The notes: generated by a model from the letters alone, not told the origin. A DNA stretch of 64,000 nt from Haliea sp963974125 (GCA_963974125.1 CAXBCH010000022.1:8862-72861), one strand, 5' to 3'; shown: positions 50,701 through 59,935, counted from the stretch's first letter. Translations and numbers: made by a program.

Positions 50701-51538
50701 TGCGCTTGAGATCGAACACACGGCTCTGTTCAGCCTGGGTCAGGCGGGCGTAGAGCGGCAGCACTTCCAGCCGCTCCTGGCCACGCAACTGCCGGGCCAG
50801 CTCGCGAATGTCGCGCTCACCGGGCAGGAACACCAGAATATCGCCGCGCTCACCGAAGCGACCCGCCTCAATGTCACCGACCAGGCCCACGATCTGCTCC
50901 TGCAACCCCAGATCCCGGTCCTCTGCGGGATCCAGGTAGACCGTCTCCACCGGGTAGCTGCGACCCGACACCTCGATAACGGGTGCACCGTCAAAATGGC
51001 GGGAGAAGCTGTCGACGTCGATGGTGGCGGAGGTGATGACCAGTTTCAGGTCCGGGCGCCTGGGCAACAGCTGTTTCAGATAGCCCAGCAGGAAGTCGAT
51101 GTTGAGGCTGCGCTCGTGAGCCTCGTCGATAATAATCGTATCGTACTGGCGCAGGAGCCGGTCGTGGCGGATTTCCGCCAACAGGATGCCGTCGGTCATC
51201 AGCTTGATCGCGGAGGCGTCGGACACCTGGTCAGTGAACCGCACCTGGTAGCCCACCGTCTCCCCCAGCGGTACCTGCAGCTCGTCGGAGATACGCTGGG
51301 CGACCGTTCGCGCCGCCAGCCGCCGCGGCTGGGTATGGCCGATGCGGGCCTCGCGCCCGCGCCCCAGTTGCAGACAGATCTTGGGGATCTGGGTGGTCTT
51401 GCCGGAACCGGTCTCGCCGGCAATGATCACCACCTGGTGGGCGCTGATCGCCGCGGCAATGTCCTCCCGGCGCTGCACCACAGGCAGCTCCGGGGGAAAA
51501 GTGATTGGCGGAATGGCGCGAGCCACCGCTTCCGGCAT
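47783..51538 (-). CDS. hrpA: ATP-dependent RNA helicase HrpA
   Basis: This 1251-residue DEAH-box helicase has Walker A IIAGETGSGKTTQIPKI (about 36-52), the DEAH box IIIDEAHERSLNIDFLLGYL, motif III VITSATIDVDSF and motif VI QRQGRCGRIAAGVCIRLY. The HA2/OB and DUF3418 C-terminal parts follow. It is close to the roughly 1300 residues typical of the family. It acts on RNA and, in E. coli, rescues stalled or collided ribosomes. It is the longest gene of the window, divergent from the MaoC gene and followed leftward by the hvfA promoter region. Confidence 0.96.
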   Translation of the reverse strand: MPEAVARAIPPITFPPELPVVQRREDIAAAISAHQVVIIAGETGSGKTTQIPKICLQLGRGREARIGHTQPRRLAARTVAQRISDELQVPLGETVGYQVRFTDQVSDASAIKLMTDGILLAEIRHDRLLRQYDTIIIDEAHERSLNIDFLLGYLKQLLPRRPDLKLVITSATIDVDSFSRHFDGAPVIEVSGRSYPVETVYLDPAEDRDLGLQEQIVGLVGDIEAGRFGERGDILVFLPGERDIRELARQLRGQERLEVLPLYARLTQAEQSRVFDLKRRRGMRVVLATNVAETSVTVPGIRYVIDPGEARISRYSFRTKVQRLPIEPISQASANQRQGRCGRIAAGVCIRLYTEADFRSRPEFTDPEILRTSLAAVILQMLQLGLGELQRFPFINPPDPRMVRDGYKLLQELGAVTARGQLTAVGKRMARLPVDPRLARMVLAAQDQGCLDEVLVIAAALAIQDPRERPADKQAQADQMHARFRHPRSDFMAWLALWRYYEEQRQALSQSQLRKLCQREFLSFLRLREWRDMHAQLRISCRQLGLHPAASLPALEEENYDAVHRALLAGLLSNVAQHQEDREYLGSRNRKLQIFPGSALGRQRPKWLVAAEIVETSKVFARTVGTIDPAWVLDINPGLLKFHHYEPRWEARQGRAMAWERVTLYGLTVADKRPVHYGPINPVESRELLIREGLIAGRFPRHPGFLKHNLKLLRSLEDLEARVRRRDLLADEQVLFAFYDERLPADITTADRLRAWLAATEGADASLRVPRELLLARDPGSGLGQQFPDRLSWGDTEFRLSYQFEPGQATDGVSVTVPVGLLNRVPRFRFEWLVPGLLRDKCIALVKGLPKDKRKQLVPVPDTVDRALAQLEPADEDLCLALARVLSRLGGVTVQAQDLQIEKLDPFYRMNIRVVDADGKLLNQGRDLAALVHEFRSDTRQTITSASAGSPAREGLTSWTIGALPEEWRFRQAGTEIAAWPALVDKGESVAVELCDYPGQALLQHRLGVLRLLRLQQKQQVKFLRKQLLLGNETSLLLAAAGQERVPLVDDLIDAAWVQVAELNDALPRDEPGFQALLARSGKVVGRATELERNLLSALKSLAEIQPLLARYTGASWAAALDDMRQQLAALWQPGFQRDTPEDWLAQYPRYMKALQQRLERLNGQLSRDTSQRELLQRLATPLHEACARRPGLLALCAPARQYRWMLEEFRVSLFAQQLGTRVPVSDKRLQEQWQAVQAWLGAHPDSGLIA

Positions 51539-51630
51539 TGCTGTGCTCCTGCGGGCTGGACTTCAGGGTATTTGGGGACCGCTACACTAAGGTATCATCG
51601 CGCTTTCAACAATCCCCGCAGGACCCCAGC

Positions 51631-52092
51631 ATGCCCGAGGTGCGCAACCACACTTTCGACGAACTCAGTATCGGCCAGCGGGCGGAGAGCAGCCGCACGG
51701 TCACCATGGAGGACGTGCGCCTGTTCGCCGCCGCCTCGGGCGACCACAATCCGCTGCACCTGGATCCGGCTTACGCCGCCAGCACCCGCTTCGGCGGCTG
51801 CATCGCCCACGGCATGTTCAGCGGCGGGCTGATTTCTGCCGTCCTGGCCATGCAAATGCCGGGGCCAGGCACCATTTACCTGGGCCAGTCGCTGACATTC
51901 CGGCTGCCGGTGAAAATCGGCGACACCCTGACAGTGCAACTCACGGTGGCGGACAAGGAACCGCGGCGGCGCCAGGTGACCCTGGACTGTCTGGTTCTCA
52001 ATCAGCATGGAAAAAAGGTGGTTACCGGCACCGCCGAGGTGATTGCGCCGGCGGAACGGGAAACGGTGACGATTGCCGCGGCGCCCGACTGA
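51631..52092 (+). CDS. MaoC-like (R)-hydratase/dehydratase
   Basis: The protein is 153 residues from the ATG at 51631 (MPEVRNHTFDELSIGQRAES). The hotdog fold hydratase-2 motif is present as AAASGDHNPLHLDPAYAAST (catalytic Asp and His), followed by RFGGCIAHGMFSGGLISAVL. It hydrates enoyl-CoA to (R)-3-hydroxyacyl-CoA, linking beta-oxidation with polyhydroxyalkanoate or fatty-acid synthesis. A longer frame starting at 51505 runs into hrpA and is not needed. It stands alone between hrpA and a convergent unknown gene. Confidence 0.92.
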   Translation: MPEVRNHTFDELSIGQRAESSRTVTMEDVRLFAAASGDHNPLHLDPAYAASTRFGGCIAHGMFSGGLISAVLAMQMPGPGTIYLGQSLTFRLPVKIGDTLTVQLTVADKEPRRRQVTLDCLVLNQHGKKVVTGTAEVIAPAERETVTIAAAPD

Positions 52093-52113
52093 GTCCAGGT
52101 CGCTGCCCGGAGG

Positions 52114-52620
52114 TCAGGCCGGGGGTGATGCCGGCGCGACTTCAGACTCCGGCGCGAACTGCTCCGGGTCCAGGTACTGCAGGCGCAGCTCAATCGAGCC
52201 CCGGGTTTCACTGGAATCGACCCCCAGCACCATGACGTTGACTTCGCCGTCTTCTTCGGTGGCGGCCGTCAGCCCGAAAATGACGTTGTCGGGATTGTTC
52301 TGGTCCGAGAACACCTTGATGTCCTTCTCCGCCCGCAGGGCGTCACTGAGTTGCGCCACCAGCATTGCCAGGCTGCTGCGGAAAGCGCCAAAATTCAGCT
52401 TGCCGCGAAACTCCGTGTGATCCAGGGCAACATCGAACCGGACCTGGGAGCGATCCTCCATCTGCACATTGGTCAGATGCACCGACCTGCCGGCAGCCAT
52501 GTCGCGAAATACATTCTTGGCCTCGGCGCGCCGGCTTTCCAGGAATGCCTTGTACAGCAGGTTGACGGCGATAGTCAGGAACTTGTCCCGGGGGATGGTT
52601 TGACTCTGGTTCTGCGCCAT
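52114..52620 (-). CDS. Conserved-looking protein of unknown function
   Basis: The protein is 168 residues from the ATG at 52620 (MAQNQSQTIPRDKFLTIAVN), with GAGAGGG upstream. It is soluble, with no signal or membrane segment. An N-terminal helical part contains KFLTIAVNLLYKAFLESRRA, then beta-rich segments (VRFDVALDHTEFRGKLNFGA, GSIELRLQYLDPEQFAP) and an Ala/Pro-rich tail. I do not recognise a family. It converges with the MaoC gene and has an SDR gene divergent at its 5' end. Coding-like composition and the good ribosome-binding site support it being real. Confidence 0.75.
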   Translation of the reverse strand: MAQNQSQTIPRDKFLTIAVNLLYKAFLESRRAEAKNVFRDMAAGRSVHLTNVQMEDRSQVRFDVALDHTEFRGKLNFGAFRSSLAMLVAQLSDALRAEKDIKVFSDQNNPDNVIFGLTAATEEDGEVNVMVLGVDSSETRGSIELRLQYLDPEQFAPESEVAPASPPA

Positions 52621-52795
52621 GGAATGCCCTCTCACATCAAGGGGCGCAAGTCTACTGCCTGCCCACGGCAAAAACCAGCATCGGCCCCCACGTCAGCCTC
52701 TCCGCCAGGGCAGCAATAGCTCCCCGGAGAGCGATCTGCTAGTCTCTTGCGGCGGCACCACCCCACATCATCCCTATCAGCACAAGAGCACAACC

Positions 52796-53554
52796 ATGAC
52801 CAGCAATGCAGCGAACTTCGATTTCAGCGGCGCCAGAGTACTGGTGACAGGTGGCACCAGCGGCATTGGCGCCGGCATCGCCGCGGCCTATCTGGCGGCA
52901 GGCGCCGAAGTCACCATCACCGGCACCCGGGCCGACGCGACCGACTACGATGCCGACCTCTCCGGCTATCGCTACCTGCAGCTGGACGTGGAGAACATGG
53001 CGCAGATTGATGCTGTGGCCCAGGCGCAGACGCAGCTGGATGTACTGGTCAACAATGCCGGCATCGCCCTGCCCGCCATGGGCCTCGACGAATGGGATCC
53101 GGACAACTTCGCGCGCGCCATCAACATCCACCTGGTGTCGGGCTTTCGCCTGGCCCGGGGCTGCCGCGATGTGCTGCGGGCGAGCGGGTTTGTCGGCGGT
53201 GGCTCGGTCATCGGCGTTGCCTCCATGACCTCCTACTTCGGGATCGGCATGCTGCCGGGCTACGGTGCCGGCAAGACCGGCCTGCTGGGCGCAACCCGGG
53301 CAATGGCGATGGAATGGGGCGCTCTGGGCATTCGCGCCAACTGTGTCGCCGTGGGTCTGTGCGAGAGCCGCATGACCTCGGCGACCATCGCCAACCCGGA
53401 GTGGTCAGCGCCGACTCTGGCCCGCACGCCACTGGGCCGCCACGGCGTTCCCGGGGATGTGGCCGGCGCGGTACTGTTCCTGAGCAGCGCCCAGGCCAGC
53501 TGGATCACCGGGCAGACCCTGCCGATTGACGGCGGCTACAGCGTCGCCGGCTGA
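52796..53554 (+). CDS. Short-chain dehydrogenase/reductase
   Basis: The protein is 252 residues from the ATG at 52796 (MTSNAANFDFSGARVLVTGG). The nucleotide-binding motif is TGGTSGIGAGIAAAYLAAG; NNAG is present as LVNNAGIALP, and the catalytic Tyr-x-x-x-Lys as GYGAGKTGLL with Ser in VASMTSYFG. It oxidises or reduces a hydroxyl/keto group with NAD(P). It is followed 12 bases later by mnmC on the same strand. Substrate unknown. Confidence 0.93.
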   Translation: MTSNAANFDFSGARVLVTGGTSGIGAGIAAAYLAAGAEVTITGTRADATDYDADLSGYRYLQLDVENMAQIDAVAQAQTQLDVLVNNAGIALPAMGLDEWDPDNFARAINIHLVSGFRLARGCRDVLRASGFVGGGSVIGVASMTSYFGIGMLPGYGAGKTGLLGATRAMAMEWGALGIRANCVAVGLCESRMTSATIANPEWSAPTLARTPLGRHGVPGDVAGAVLFLSSAQASWITGQTLPIDGGYSVAG

Positions 53555-53566
53555 CAGGACAGGGAC

Positions 53567-55585
53567 ATGCAGCGTGCCAACACGCCGTGGCAGGCCTTGC
53601 CGGGCCCCTCACTGCGCTGGCGGGGAGAGGACACCCCCTATTCAGACAACTTCGATGACTTCTACTACTCCAGCGACAATGGCCTGGCGGAGGGTCGCCA
53701 TGTGTTTCTCGCCGGCAACGACCTGCCGGAACGCTGGCAGAGGCACCGCGCAGACCGGTTTGTCGTGGCCGAAACCGGTTTCGGCACCGGGCTCAACTTC
53801 CTCCTCACCTGGCAGGCATGGCGGGCCCGCACCAGGGCGCCCCACGGACCACGACGATTGCACTACCTGGCGTTGGAGAAATTCCCGCTGGCACGCGCGG
53901 ACCTGCAACGGGCAGGAGCCGCGTGGCCAGAACTGGCGCCCCTGCTGACGGAACTGCTGGCACAGTATCCGCAGCCCCTGCCCGGGGTGCACCGGGCCCT
54001 GTTCACTGCGGACGAGGTGACCCTGGACCTGTGGTGGGGCGATATCGAAGCGGTGCTGGACGATCTCGGCCACCATCGCAGGCCACTGGTGGATGCCTGG
54101 TACCTGGACGGCTTTGCCCCGGCGCGCAACGCCGCCATGTGGCGACCGGAACTGTGGCCGAAAGTCGCGGCACTCAGCCGGCCGCAAGCAACGTTCGCCA
54201 CCTTCACCGCCGCCAGCGCAGTCAGTCGCGGCCTGGCGGCGGCCGGTTTTGCGCTGCGCAAGGTTCCCGGTTTCGGCCCCAAGCGGCAGCAGATGTGCGG
54301 GCAGCTCAGCAGCCGCCCGCCCCTACCACCCTTGCAGGGTACGCCCTGGGACCTTGCCGGTCCCGCACAGGAAACTCCGGCGCAGGTGCTGATCATCGGC
54401 GCCGGTCTCGCGGGCTGCCACACCGCCGCCGCCCTCGCCCGCCGCGGAATCCAGGTCACGCTGCTGGACCGGGGCGCGGTGGCGGCCGAGGCCTCGGGCA
54501 ATGCCCAGGGCGTGCTCTACACCCGCCTGTCTCACCGCCACTCGCCCCTGACGGACTTCGCCCTCGCCAGCTTCGACTTCGCCAGCCGGCAGTACCGCGC
54601 GGGCTTCAGCGCCGGCACTCTGGTCCCGGGCGCGGACGGTGAGCTGTGCGGCAGCTTTCACCAGGTCGCCGACTCCGAAGAACTCGCGCGCATGGCACCG
54701 CTGCTGCAGGCGCTGCCGCAACTGGCGCAGGTACTGGACGCCGCCAGCGCCTCTACCGTACTGGGTGTCGCCCAGGGCAGCGCCGGTTACTGGTACCCGA
54801 ACTCGGGCTGGATGTCCCCGCCGGCGCTGTGCCGACATCTGCTGCGGCATCCGCTGATTACCCTGCGCGAGGGCTGTGGTCCAATCCGCCTGCAGCGGGT
54901 GGACGATGCCTGGCAAGCCCTGGGCGCTGAGGGCGCGCTGGCCCGCGCGCCGGTCGCGGTGGTGGCCGCGGGTACACAGTGCGGCGAACTGGCCTCGCTC
55001 GAGTGGTTGCCACTCAGGGCTGTCCGCGGCCAGACCACCCAGTTGCCACCGCTGCCCGCTCTGGCGGCATTGCGCTCGGTTCTCTGTCACAGCGGCTACA
55101 TCGCCCCGGCAACCGCGGAGGGACACTGTATCGGCGCCACCTTTACACCGGGCGACACGGATCCGGAACTGCGGTGTCGCGATCGTGTCCAAAACCTCGA
55201 ACAGCTGGCGGCAGCGCTGCCCGCAGTGGCGGCATCTTTAACGGACCTTGCAGACACTGACCTGCCCGGGAGAACGGGTTGGCGCTGCGCCAGCCCGGAT
55301 TATCTGCCACTGGCAGGGCCGGTGCCGGATCGCGACGCGTTTGTTCGCGACTATGCCCGACTGCGGGACAACGCCCGCACCGACATTGCGCGAGTCGGCA
55401 GCTATGTGCCGGGGCTGTACCTGAACACCGCCCACGGCTCCCGTGGGCTCACCTCGACACCGCTGGCGGCGGAACTGCTGGCGAGCCAGATATGTGCGGA
55501 GCCGCTGCCACTGGAGCCGGAGCTGGCGAGGGCACTGGCGCCGGCACGCTTCATCATTCGCGATCTCGGGAGAAACCGCATTTGA
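53567..55585 (+). CDS. mnmC: Bifunctional tRNA modification enzyme MnmC
   Basis: This 672-residue protein has the N-terminal methyltransferase domain (MnmC2) with VVAETGFGTGLNFLLTWQAW and DAWYLDGFAPARNAAMWRPE, then the FAD-dependent oxidoreductase MnmC1 beginning at about 273 (VLIIGAGLAGCHTAAALARR). It converts cmnm5s2U34 to mnm5s2U34 in tRNAs: removal of the carboxymethyl group, then methylation. The ATG follows GGACAGGGAC. The stop overlaps a TTG start of the next gene. Confidence 0.96.
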   Translation: MQRANTPWQALPGPSLRWRGEDTPYSDNFDDFYYSSDNGLAEGRHVFLAGNDLPERWQRHRADRFVVAETGFGTGLNFLLTWQAWRARTRAPHGPRRLHYLALEKFPLARADLQRAGAAWPELAPLLTELLAQYPQPLPGVHRALFTADEVTLDLWWGDIEAVLDDLGHHRRPLVDAWYLDGFAPARNAAMWRPELWPKVAALSRPQATFATFTAASAVSRGLAAAGFALRKVPGFGPKRQQMCGQLSSRPPLPPLQGTPWDLAGPAQETPAQVLIIGAGLAGCHTAAALARRGIQVTLLDRGAVAAEASGNAQGVLYTRLSHRHSPLTDFALASFDFASRQYRAGFSAGTLVPGADGELCGSFHQVADSEELARMAPLLQALPQLAQVLDAASASTVLGVAQGSAGYWYPNSGWMSPPALCRHLLRHPLITLREGCGPIRLQRVDDAWQALGAEGALARAPVAVVAAGTQCGELASLEWLPLRAVRGQTTQLPPLPALAALRSVLCHSGYIAPATAEGHCIGATFTPGDTDPELRCRDRVQNLEQLAAALPAVAASLTDLADTDLPGRTGWRCASPDYLPLAGPVPDRDAFVRDYARLRDNARTDIARVGSYVPGLYLNTAHGSRGLTSTPLAAELLASQICAEPLPLEPELARALAPARFIIRDLGRNRI

Positions 55586-56364
55586 ACAGGTCGATCGTGT
55601 GCTGCGGACTGCTGGTGTGGCTGCTGGCCACGCCGGTTGCGGCAGTGGAGCAGTTCAGCTATCGAGTGCTGGAACAAAAGCCCCTTGCTGCCGACAGCTT
55701 TGTCCAGGGTCTGCAGATTGTCGACGGCCACTTGTATCTCAGCACCGGTCTCTACGGTCAGTCGCGTCTGCTCCGCTACCGGTTCGAGGACGGCGAACTG
55801 CTGGATCAGCGACACCTGCACCCGCGCCTGTTCGGGGAGGGCCTCACGGTCTTCGACCACAGGGTGTTCCAGCTGACCTGGCGCGCCCGGCGCATGCTGG
55901 TCTATACGCGGCAGGATCTGAGCCCCGCCGCCGTGTTTACCCTCCGCGGCGAGGGCTGGGGCCTCACCGACAACGGCCGCGAGCTGATTTACAGCGATGG
56001 CAGTCACCATCTGCATTTCCTCGACCCTGACAATGGGCGCCACCTGCGCAGCGTCGCCGTCACCCAGCAGGGTCGACCCGTCGCGCACCTGAACGAACTG
56101 GAATGGATTGACGGCAAGGTCTGGGCCAATGTCTGGCAAACGGACCGCATCGTCATCATTGATCCCGCCAGCGGCGAGGTGACCGCCAGCGTTGACCTCA
56201 GCGGCCTGCTGTCGCCGGCGGATCGGCGCCGGAATACTGATGTACTCAATGGCATCGCCCGCAACCCCGCGGACGGCGGACTCTGGGTGACCGGCAAGAA
56301 CTGGCCCTGGCTCTACCGCATTGAACTGGTACCCGCCGCAGCAGGGACGGTGGAATCGCGCTAG
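55582..56364 (+). CDS. Glutaminyl-peptide cyclotransferase (beta-propeller type), exported
   Basis: The start is TTG at 55582, overlapping the mnmC stop, giving 260 residues with signal MNRSIVCCGLLVWLLATPVA. The five-bladed propeller of the plant/bacterial QC family is shown by DSFVQGLQIVDGHLYLSTGL, LFGEGLTVFDHRVFQLTW, HLNELEWIDGKVWANVW and DVLNGIARNPADGGLWVTGK. It cyclises N-terminal Gln to pyroglutamate on exported proteins in the periplasm. It is immediately followed, after 36 bases, by a PreP-like protease on the same strand. Confidence 0.92.
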   Translation: MNRSIVCCGLLVWLLATPVAAVEQFSYRVLEQKPLAADSFVQGLQIVDGHLYLSTGLYGQSRLLRYRFEDGELLDQRHLHPRLFGEGLTVFDHRVFQLTWRARRMLVYTRQDLSPAAVFTLRGEGWGLTDNGRELIYSDGSHHLHFLDPDNGRHLRSVAVTQQGRPVAHLNELEWIDGKVWANVWQTDRIVIIDPASGEVTASVDLSGLLSPADRRRNTDVLNGIARNPADGGLWVTGKNWPWLYRIELVPAAAGTVESR

Positions 56365-56399
56365 AATACAGCCCTCACTTGCGACCAATCAGGACCAGC

Positions 56400-59351
56400 A
56401 TGAACCAGATTACCCCGGCAACCGTCAGCCATGCCGCCTTTCGCCTGCTGCGCAGCCATGAAATCGAGTCCCTGCAATTGCGGGTGGATCAGTACCAGCA
56501 CCAGGTCACCGGCGCGATGCATTACCACCTGGCTGCGGACAGCAGCGAGAATGTGTTCCTGGTGGCGTTGCGCACGGTACCGACGGACTCCACCGGCGTC
56601 GCCCACATCCTTGAGCACACTGCCCTCTGCGGCAGCGAACGCTACCCGGTACGCGACCCGTTCTTCATGATGCTGCGGCGCTCGCTGAACACCTTCATGA
56701 ATGCCTTTACCAGCAGCGACTGGACCGCCTACCCCTTTGCCAGCCAGAACCGCAAGGACTTTGCCAACCTGCTGGATGTCTACCTGGACGCGGTCTTTTT
56801 CTCGCGCCTGGACCCCCTGGACTTCGCCCAGGAGGGCCACCGGGTAGAGTTTGCCGAACCCGGCAACCCGGACAGCGAGCTGGTGTTCAAGGGCGTGGTG
56901 TTCAATGAAATGAAAGGTGCCAGAAGTTCAGTGCCCAGCACCCTGTGGCAGACCTTGTGCGAGCACCTGTTCCCCACCACGACCTATCACTACGACAGTG
57001 GCGGTGATCCCGAGCAGATACCCGACCTGAGCTATGCGCAATTAAAGGCTTTCTACCAGAGTCACTATCATCCCAGCAACGCCATCTTCATGACCTTCGG
57101 TGACATACCGGCCCACGAGCACCAGGCCGTGTTCGAGGACCTTGCCCTGCAGCACTTCCAGCGCCTGCCAGAGCGTATCGAAGTGCCGCTGGAGCGCCGC
57201 TACAGCGAGCCGCGCCGGGTCGAGCGCCCCTATGCCCTGGATGATTCCGGCGATACCGCGCGCAAGACGCATATCGTCATCGGCTGGCTGCTGGGAGAAA
57301 GCACCGACCTGCAGCAACTGCTGGAAGCGCAGCTGCTGGCCAGCGTGTTGCTCGACAACAGCGCCTCACCGCTGATGCATGCACTGGAAACCACCACCCT
57401 CGGCCAGGCCCCCTCCCCCCTCTGCGGACTCGAGGACTCCCAGCGCGAGATGGTCTTCAGCTGTGGCATTGAAGGTGGCGAGGCAGACTCCACCGATGCC
57501 CTAGAGGCACTGGTACTCGGGGTCATCGAAACCGTGGCCCGGGAGGGTGTGGCGCCGGCGCAACTGGAGGCTGTGCTGCACCAGTTGGAACTGCACCAGC
57601 GGGAAATCAGCGGCGACGGCTTTCCCTACGGTCTGCAGATTATCTTGCAGGCCCTGAGCCCCGCCACCCACTATGCGGACCCGGTCACGGTACTGGACCT
57701 GGACCCGGTGCTGGCGACGCTGCAGGAGAACATACGCGACCCGGAGTACATCAAGGAACTGGCCCGGCGCCTGCTGCTCGACAATCCGCACCGTGTCACC
57801 CTGGTCATGACACCGGACACCGGGCTCTCGGCGCGGCGGCTGGCGGCGGAAGCGGAACGGCTGGCGGCCCTCAAGGCGGGCATGAGCGAAGCCGACAAGC
57901 AGGGTGTGATCGAGCTGGCGCAGAAACTGGAGCAGCGCCAGCAGCAGACCGGGGACATGAGTATCCTGCCCAAGGTTACCCTGGCCGATGTGCCCGCCAG
58001 TCTGCCGGAACTCGAATACCGCGAGCAGCAACAGGATGGCCTGACCCTGACCACCTACCGCCAGGGCACCAATGGCCTGGTGTACCAGCAACTGGTCAGC
58101 CCGCTGCCGGCACTGGATACTGCCACAATTGGCCTGTTGCCACTGTACACGCGGGTCCTGACCGAGGTCGGCCTCGGCAGCGAGGACTACCTCGCCGTTC
58201 AGCACCGTCAGGCCGCGACCGTCGGCAGCATCGGCGCTGCCACCTCCCTGCGCAGCGCGGTGGATGACGAGCAGCAACTGCAGGGGTACTTCACCCTCTC
58301 TTCCAAGGCGCTGGCACGCAACAGCGAAGCCCAGATCGCACTGATGCAGGACAGCTTGCAGCAGGTCCGTTTCGATGAACGCGGACGCCTGCGGGAACTG
58401 GTAGCACAGGCCCGGGCGCGGCGGGAACAGTCGGTCACCGGCAATGGTCACGGACTCGCCATGACCGCCGCCAGTGCCGGCATGAGCCCGCTGGCACGGA
58501 TCAACAACCAGCTCGGCGGACTGGAGGGTATCAGGTCCCTGAAGGCCCTCGATGACAGCCTGGCCAGCGACAGCAGCCTGCAGGACTTTATCGGTAGCCT
58601 GCAGGACATTCACCGCGCTGTCACCGGCATGCCGCCACAGTTGCTGGCTATCGCCGATGAGCACGCTATCGACGCGGTCAGTCGGCAGGCCCTGTCAGCC
58701 TGGCGCGCCACCGTCCACCCGGATTCCAGCAGGGCTCCGTTCAGTGCAGAACCGGTGCGCGAAGCGCGCCGCGAGCTGTGGATCGCCAACACCCAGGTCA
58801 ACTTCTGTGCCCGGGCCTACCCCACGGTACCTGTCGGCCACCCGGATGCAGCGGCCTTGACCGTGCTCGGCGGCTTCATGCGCAACGGCTTTCTGCACCG
58901 CAGCATCCGCGAACAGGGTGGCGCCTATGGCGGCGGCGCCAGCCAGGATTCCGGCATTGCTGCGTTCCGTTTCTATTCCTACCGCGATCCGCGATTGCTG
59001 GACACGCTGGCGGACTTTGACCGCGCCATTGCCTGGATGCTGGAGTTCCGCCACGAAGACAGCGCGCTGGAGGAAGCAGTGCTGGGTGTGATCGGCAGCC
59101 TGGACAAGCCCGCCTCCCCCGCCGGCGAAGCGCGACAGCATTTCTACCAGCGCCTGTTCGGCCGCAGCCACGAACAGCGGGAAGCCTTCCGCCGCGCCAT
59201 CCTGGGCGTAACCCTGGAAGATCTGCGGCGGGTTTGCGACCGCTATCTGGACCCGGCCAGGGCCAGCACCGCGGTCGTCACCAGCCGCAAACAGCAGCAG
59301 GCGCTGGGCTCCGCAGTATCCGAGCTGGGCCTGAAGATCGAAGTCCTCTAG
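56400..59351 (+). CDS. M16C metalloprotease (PreP/presequence-protease-like)
   Basis: The protein is 983 residues from the ATG at 56400, with AGGA 6 bases upstream. The inverted zinc motif HxxEH is HILEHTALCGSERYPVRDPF, with the third ligand Glu about 77 residues further (FNEMKGARSSVPST). The second half has the RGGAYGGG-type loop as REQGGAYGGGASQDSGIAAF. The length and four-domain build fit PreP/Cym1, which degrades short unstructured peptides. No signal peptide, so probably cytoplasmic. It converges with the cpxP gene. Confidence 0.94.
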   Translation: MNQITPATVSHAAFRLLRSHEIESLQLRVDQYQHQVTGAMHYHLAADSSENVFLVALRTVPTDSTGVAHILEHTALCGSERYPVRDPFFMMLRRSLNTFMNAFTSSDWTAYPFASQNRKDFANLLDVYLDAVFFSRLDPLDFAQEGHRVEFAEPGNPDSELVFKGVVFNEMKGARSSVPSTLWQTLCEHLFPTTTYHYDSGGDPEQIPDLSYAQLKAFYQSHYHPSNAIFMTFGDIPAHEHQAVFEDLALQHFQRLPERIEVPLERRYSEPRRVERPYALDDSGDTARKTHIVIGWLLGESTDLQQLLEAQLLASVLLDNSASPLMHALETTTLGQAPSPLCGLEDSQREMVFSCGIEGGEADSTDALEALVLGVIETVAREGVAPAQLEAVLHQLELHQREISGDGFPYGLQIILQALSPATHYADPVTVLDLDPVLATLQENIRDPEYIKELARRLLLDNPHRVTLVMTPDTGLSARRLAAEAERLAALKAGMSEADKQGVIELAQKLEQRQQQTGDMSILPKVTLADVPASLPELEYREQQQDGLTLTTYRQGTNGLVYQQLVSPLPALDTATIGLLPLYTRVLTEVGLGSEDYLAVQHRQAATVGSIGAATSLRSAVDDEQQLQGYFTLSSKALARNSEAQIALMQDSLQQVRFDERGRLRELVAQARARREQSVTGNGHGLAMTAASAGMSPLARINNQLGGLEGIRSLKALDDSLASDSSLQDFIGSLQDIHRAVTGMPPQLLAIADEHAIDAVSRQALSAWRATVHPDSSRAPFSAEPVREARRELWIANTQVNFCARAYPTVPVGHPDAAALTVLGGFMRNGFLHRSIREQGGAYGGGASQDSGIAAFRFYSYRDPRLLDTLADFDRAIAWMLEFRHEDSALEEAVLGVIGSLDKPASPAGEARQHFYQRLFGRSHEQREAFRRAILGVTLEDLRRVCDRYLDPARASTAVVTSRKQQQALGSAVSELGLKIEVL

Positions 59352-59373
59352 GGCTGCCGCCACACAATGCAAT

Positions 59374-59412
59374 GCGACCCGAGGCCGGCCTGAGGGGCCG
59401 GACCCGGGTCGC
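59374..59412. terminator. GC-rich hairpin between converging genes
   Basis: An outer stem GCGACCCG (59374-59381) / CGGGTCGC (59405-59412) encloses an inner stem CCGGCC (59385-59390) / GGCCGG (59396-59401). No T-run follows on either side, so it is a possible bidirectional transcription stop for PreP and cpxP rather than a textbook rho-independent terminator. Confidence 0.45.
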
Positions 59413-59431
59413 TGGGCAGTAGCCCCGGCGC

Positions 59432-59935
59432 TCAGCTGTCGCTGGCTTCCAGGCCGCGACGCTCCTGCTTGCCACCTTGTCCTGCAGATTTCTTGCCGTG
59501 TTTGCGCCCGTGCTCGCCACGCTGCGCTTCCATGGCTTCGAGCTTGCTGCGTTGATCCTCATCCAGCAGCGCGTGCACTGCAGCGCGGGTTGCGGTCATG
59601 CGGTAGCTGCTGCGCGCCGTGATCTGGCCCAGTTCATCGGCCAGGGCCCGGGTGGCGTCAGCATCGAAGCTGCCGACCTGTGCCCGCAGCTGTTGCTTGA
59701 TTTCCCGCATGCGCTCATGGTCCGCGGCGCCCGCTGCACGCGCCTCGGACATCAGTTCCGCAACGCTGGCCTGCTGCTCTGCACTCAGGTCCAGATGGCG
59801 ACTCATTTTACCCAACATGCCCTCGCCAGCGCCCTCCCCGCCCGGCCATGCCGAGACCGGGCCGGCGACGGCGGCAGTGGCAAGGACCAGCGCCAGGGCA
59901 CCGGCGCGAAAAACTGTCATTTTAGGTGTTTGCAT
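59432..59935 (-). CDS. CpxP/Spy-family periplasmic stress protein
   Basis: The protein is 167 residues from the ATG at 59935, with signal MQTPKMTVFRAGALALVLAT ending VSA. Two LTxxQ-like motifs are present as HLDLSAEQQASVAELM and LLDEDQRSKLEAM, and the helical part fits Spy/CpxP. The C-terminal tail is highly charged (GRKHGKKSAGQGGKQERRG). Such proteins bind misfolded proteins or the sensor CpxA and are induced by the Cpx system. It is divergent from cpxRA with a CpxR box between, as in E. coli. Confidence 0.88.
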   Translation of the reverse strand: MQTPKMTVFRAGALALVLATAAVAGPVSAWPGGEGAGEGMLGKMSRHLDLSAEQQASVAELMSEARAAGAADHERMREIKQQLRAQVGSFDADATRALADELGQITARSSYRMTATRAAVHALLDEDQRSKLEAMEAQRGEHGRKHGKKSAGQGGKQERRGLEASDS

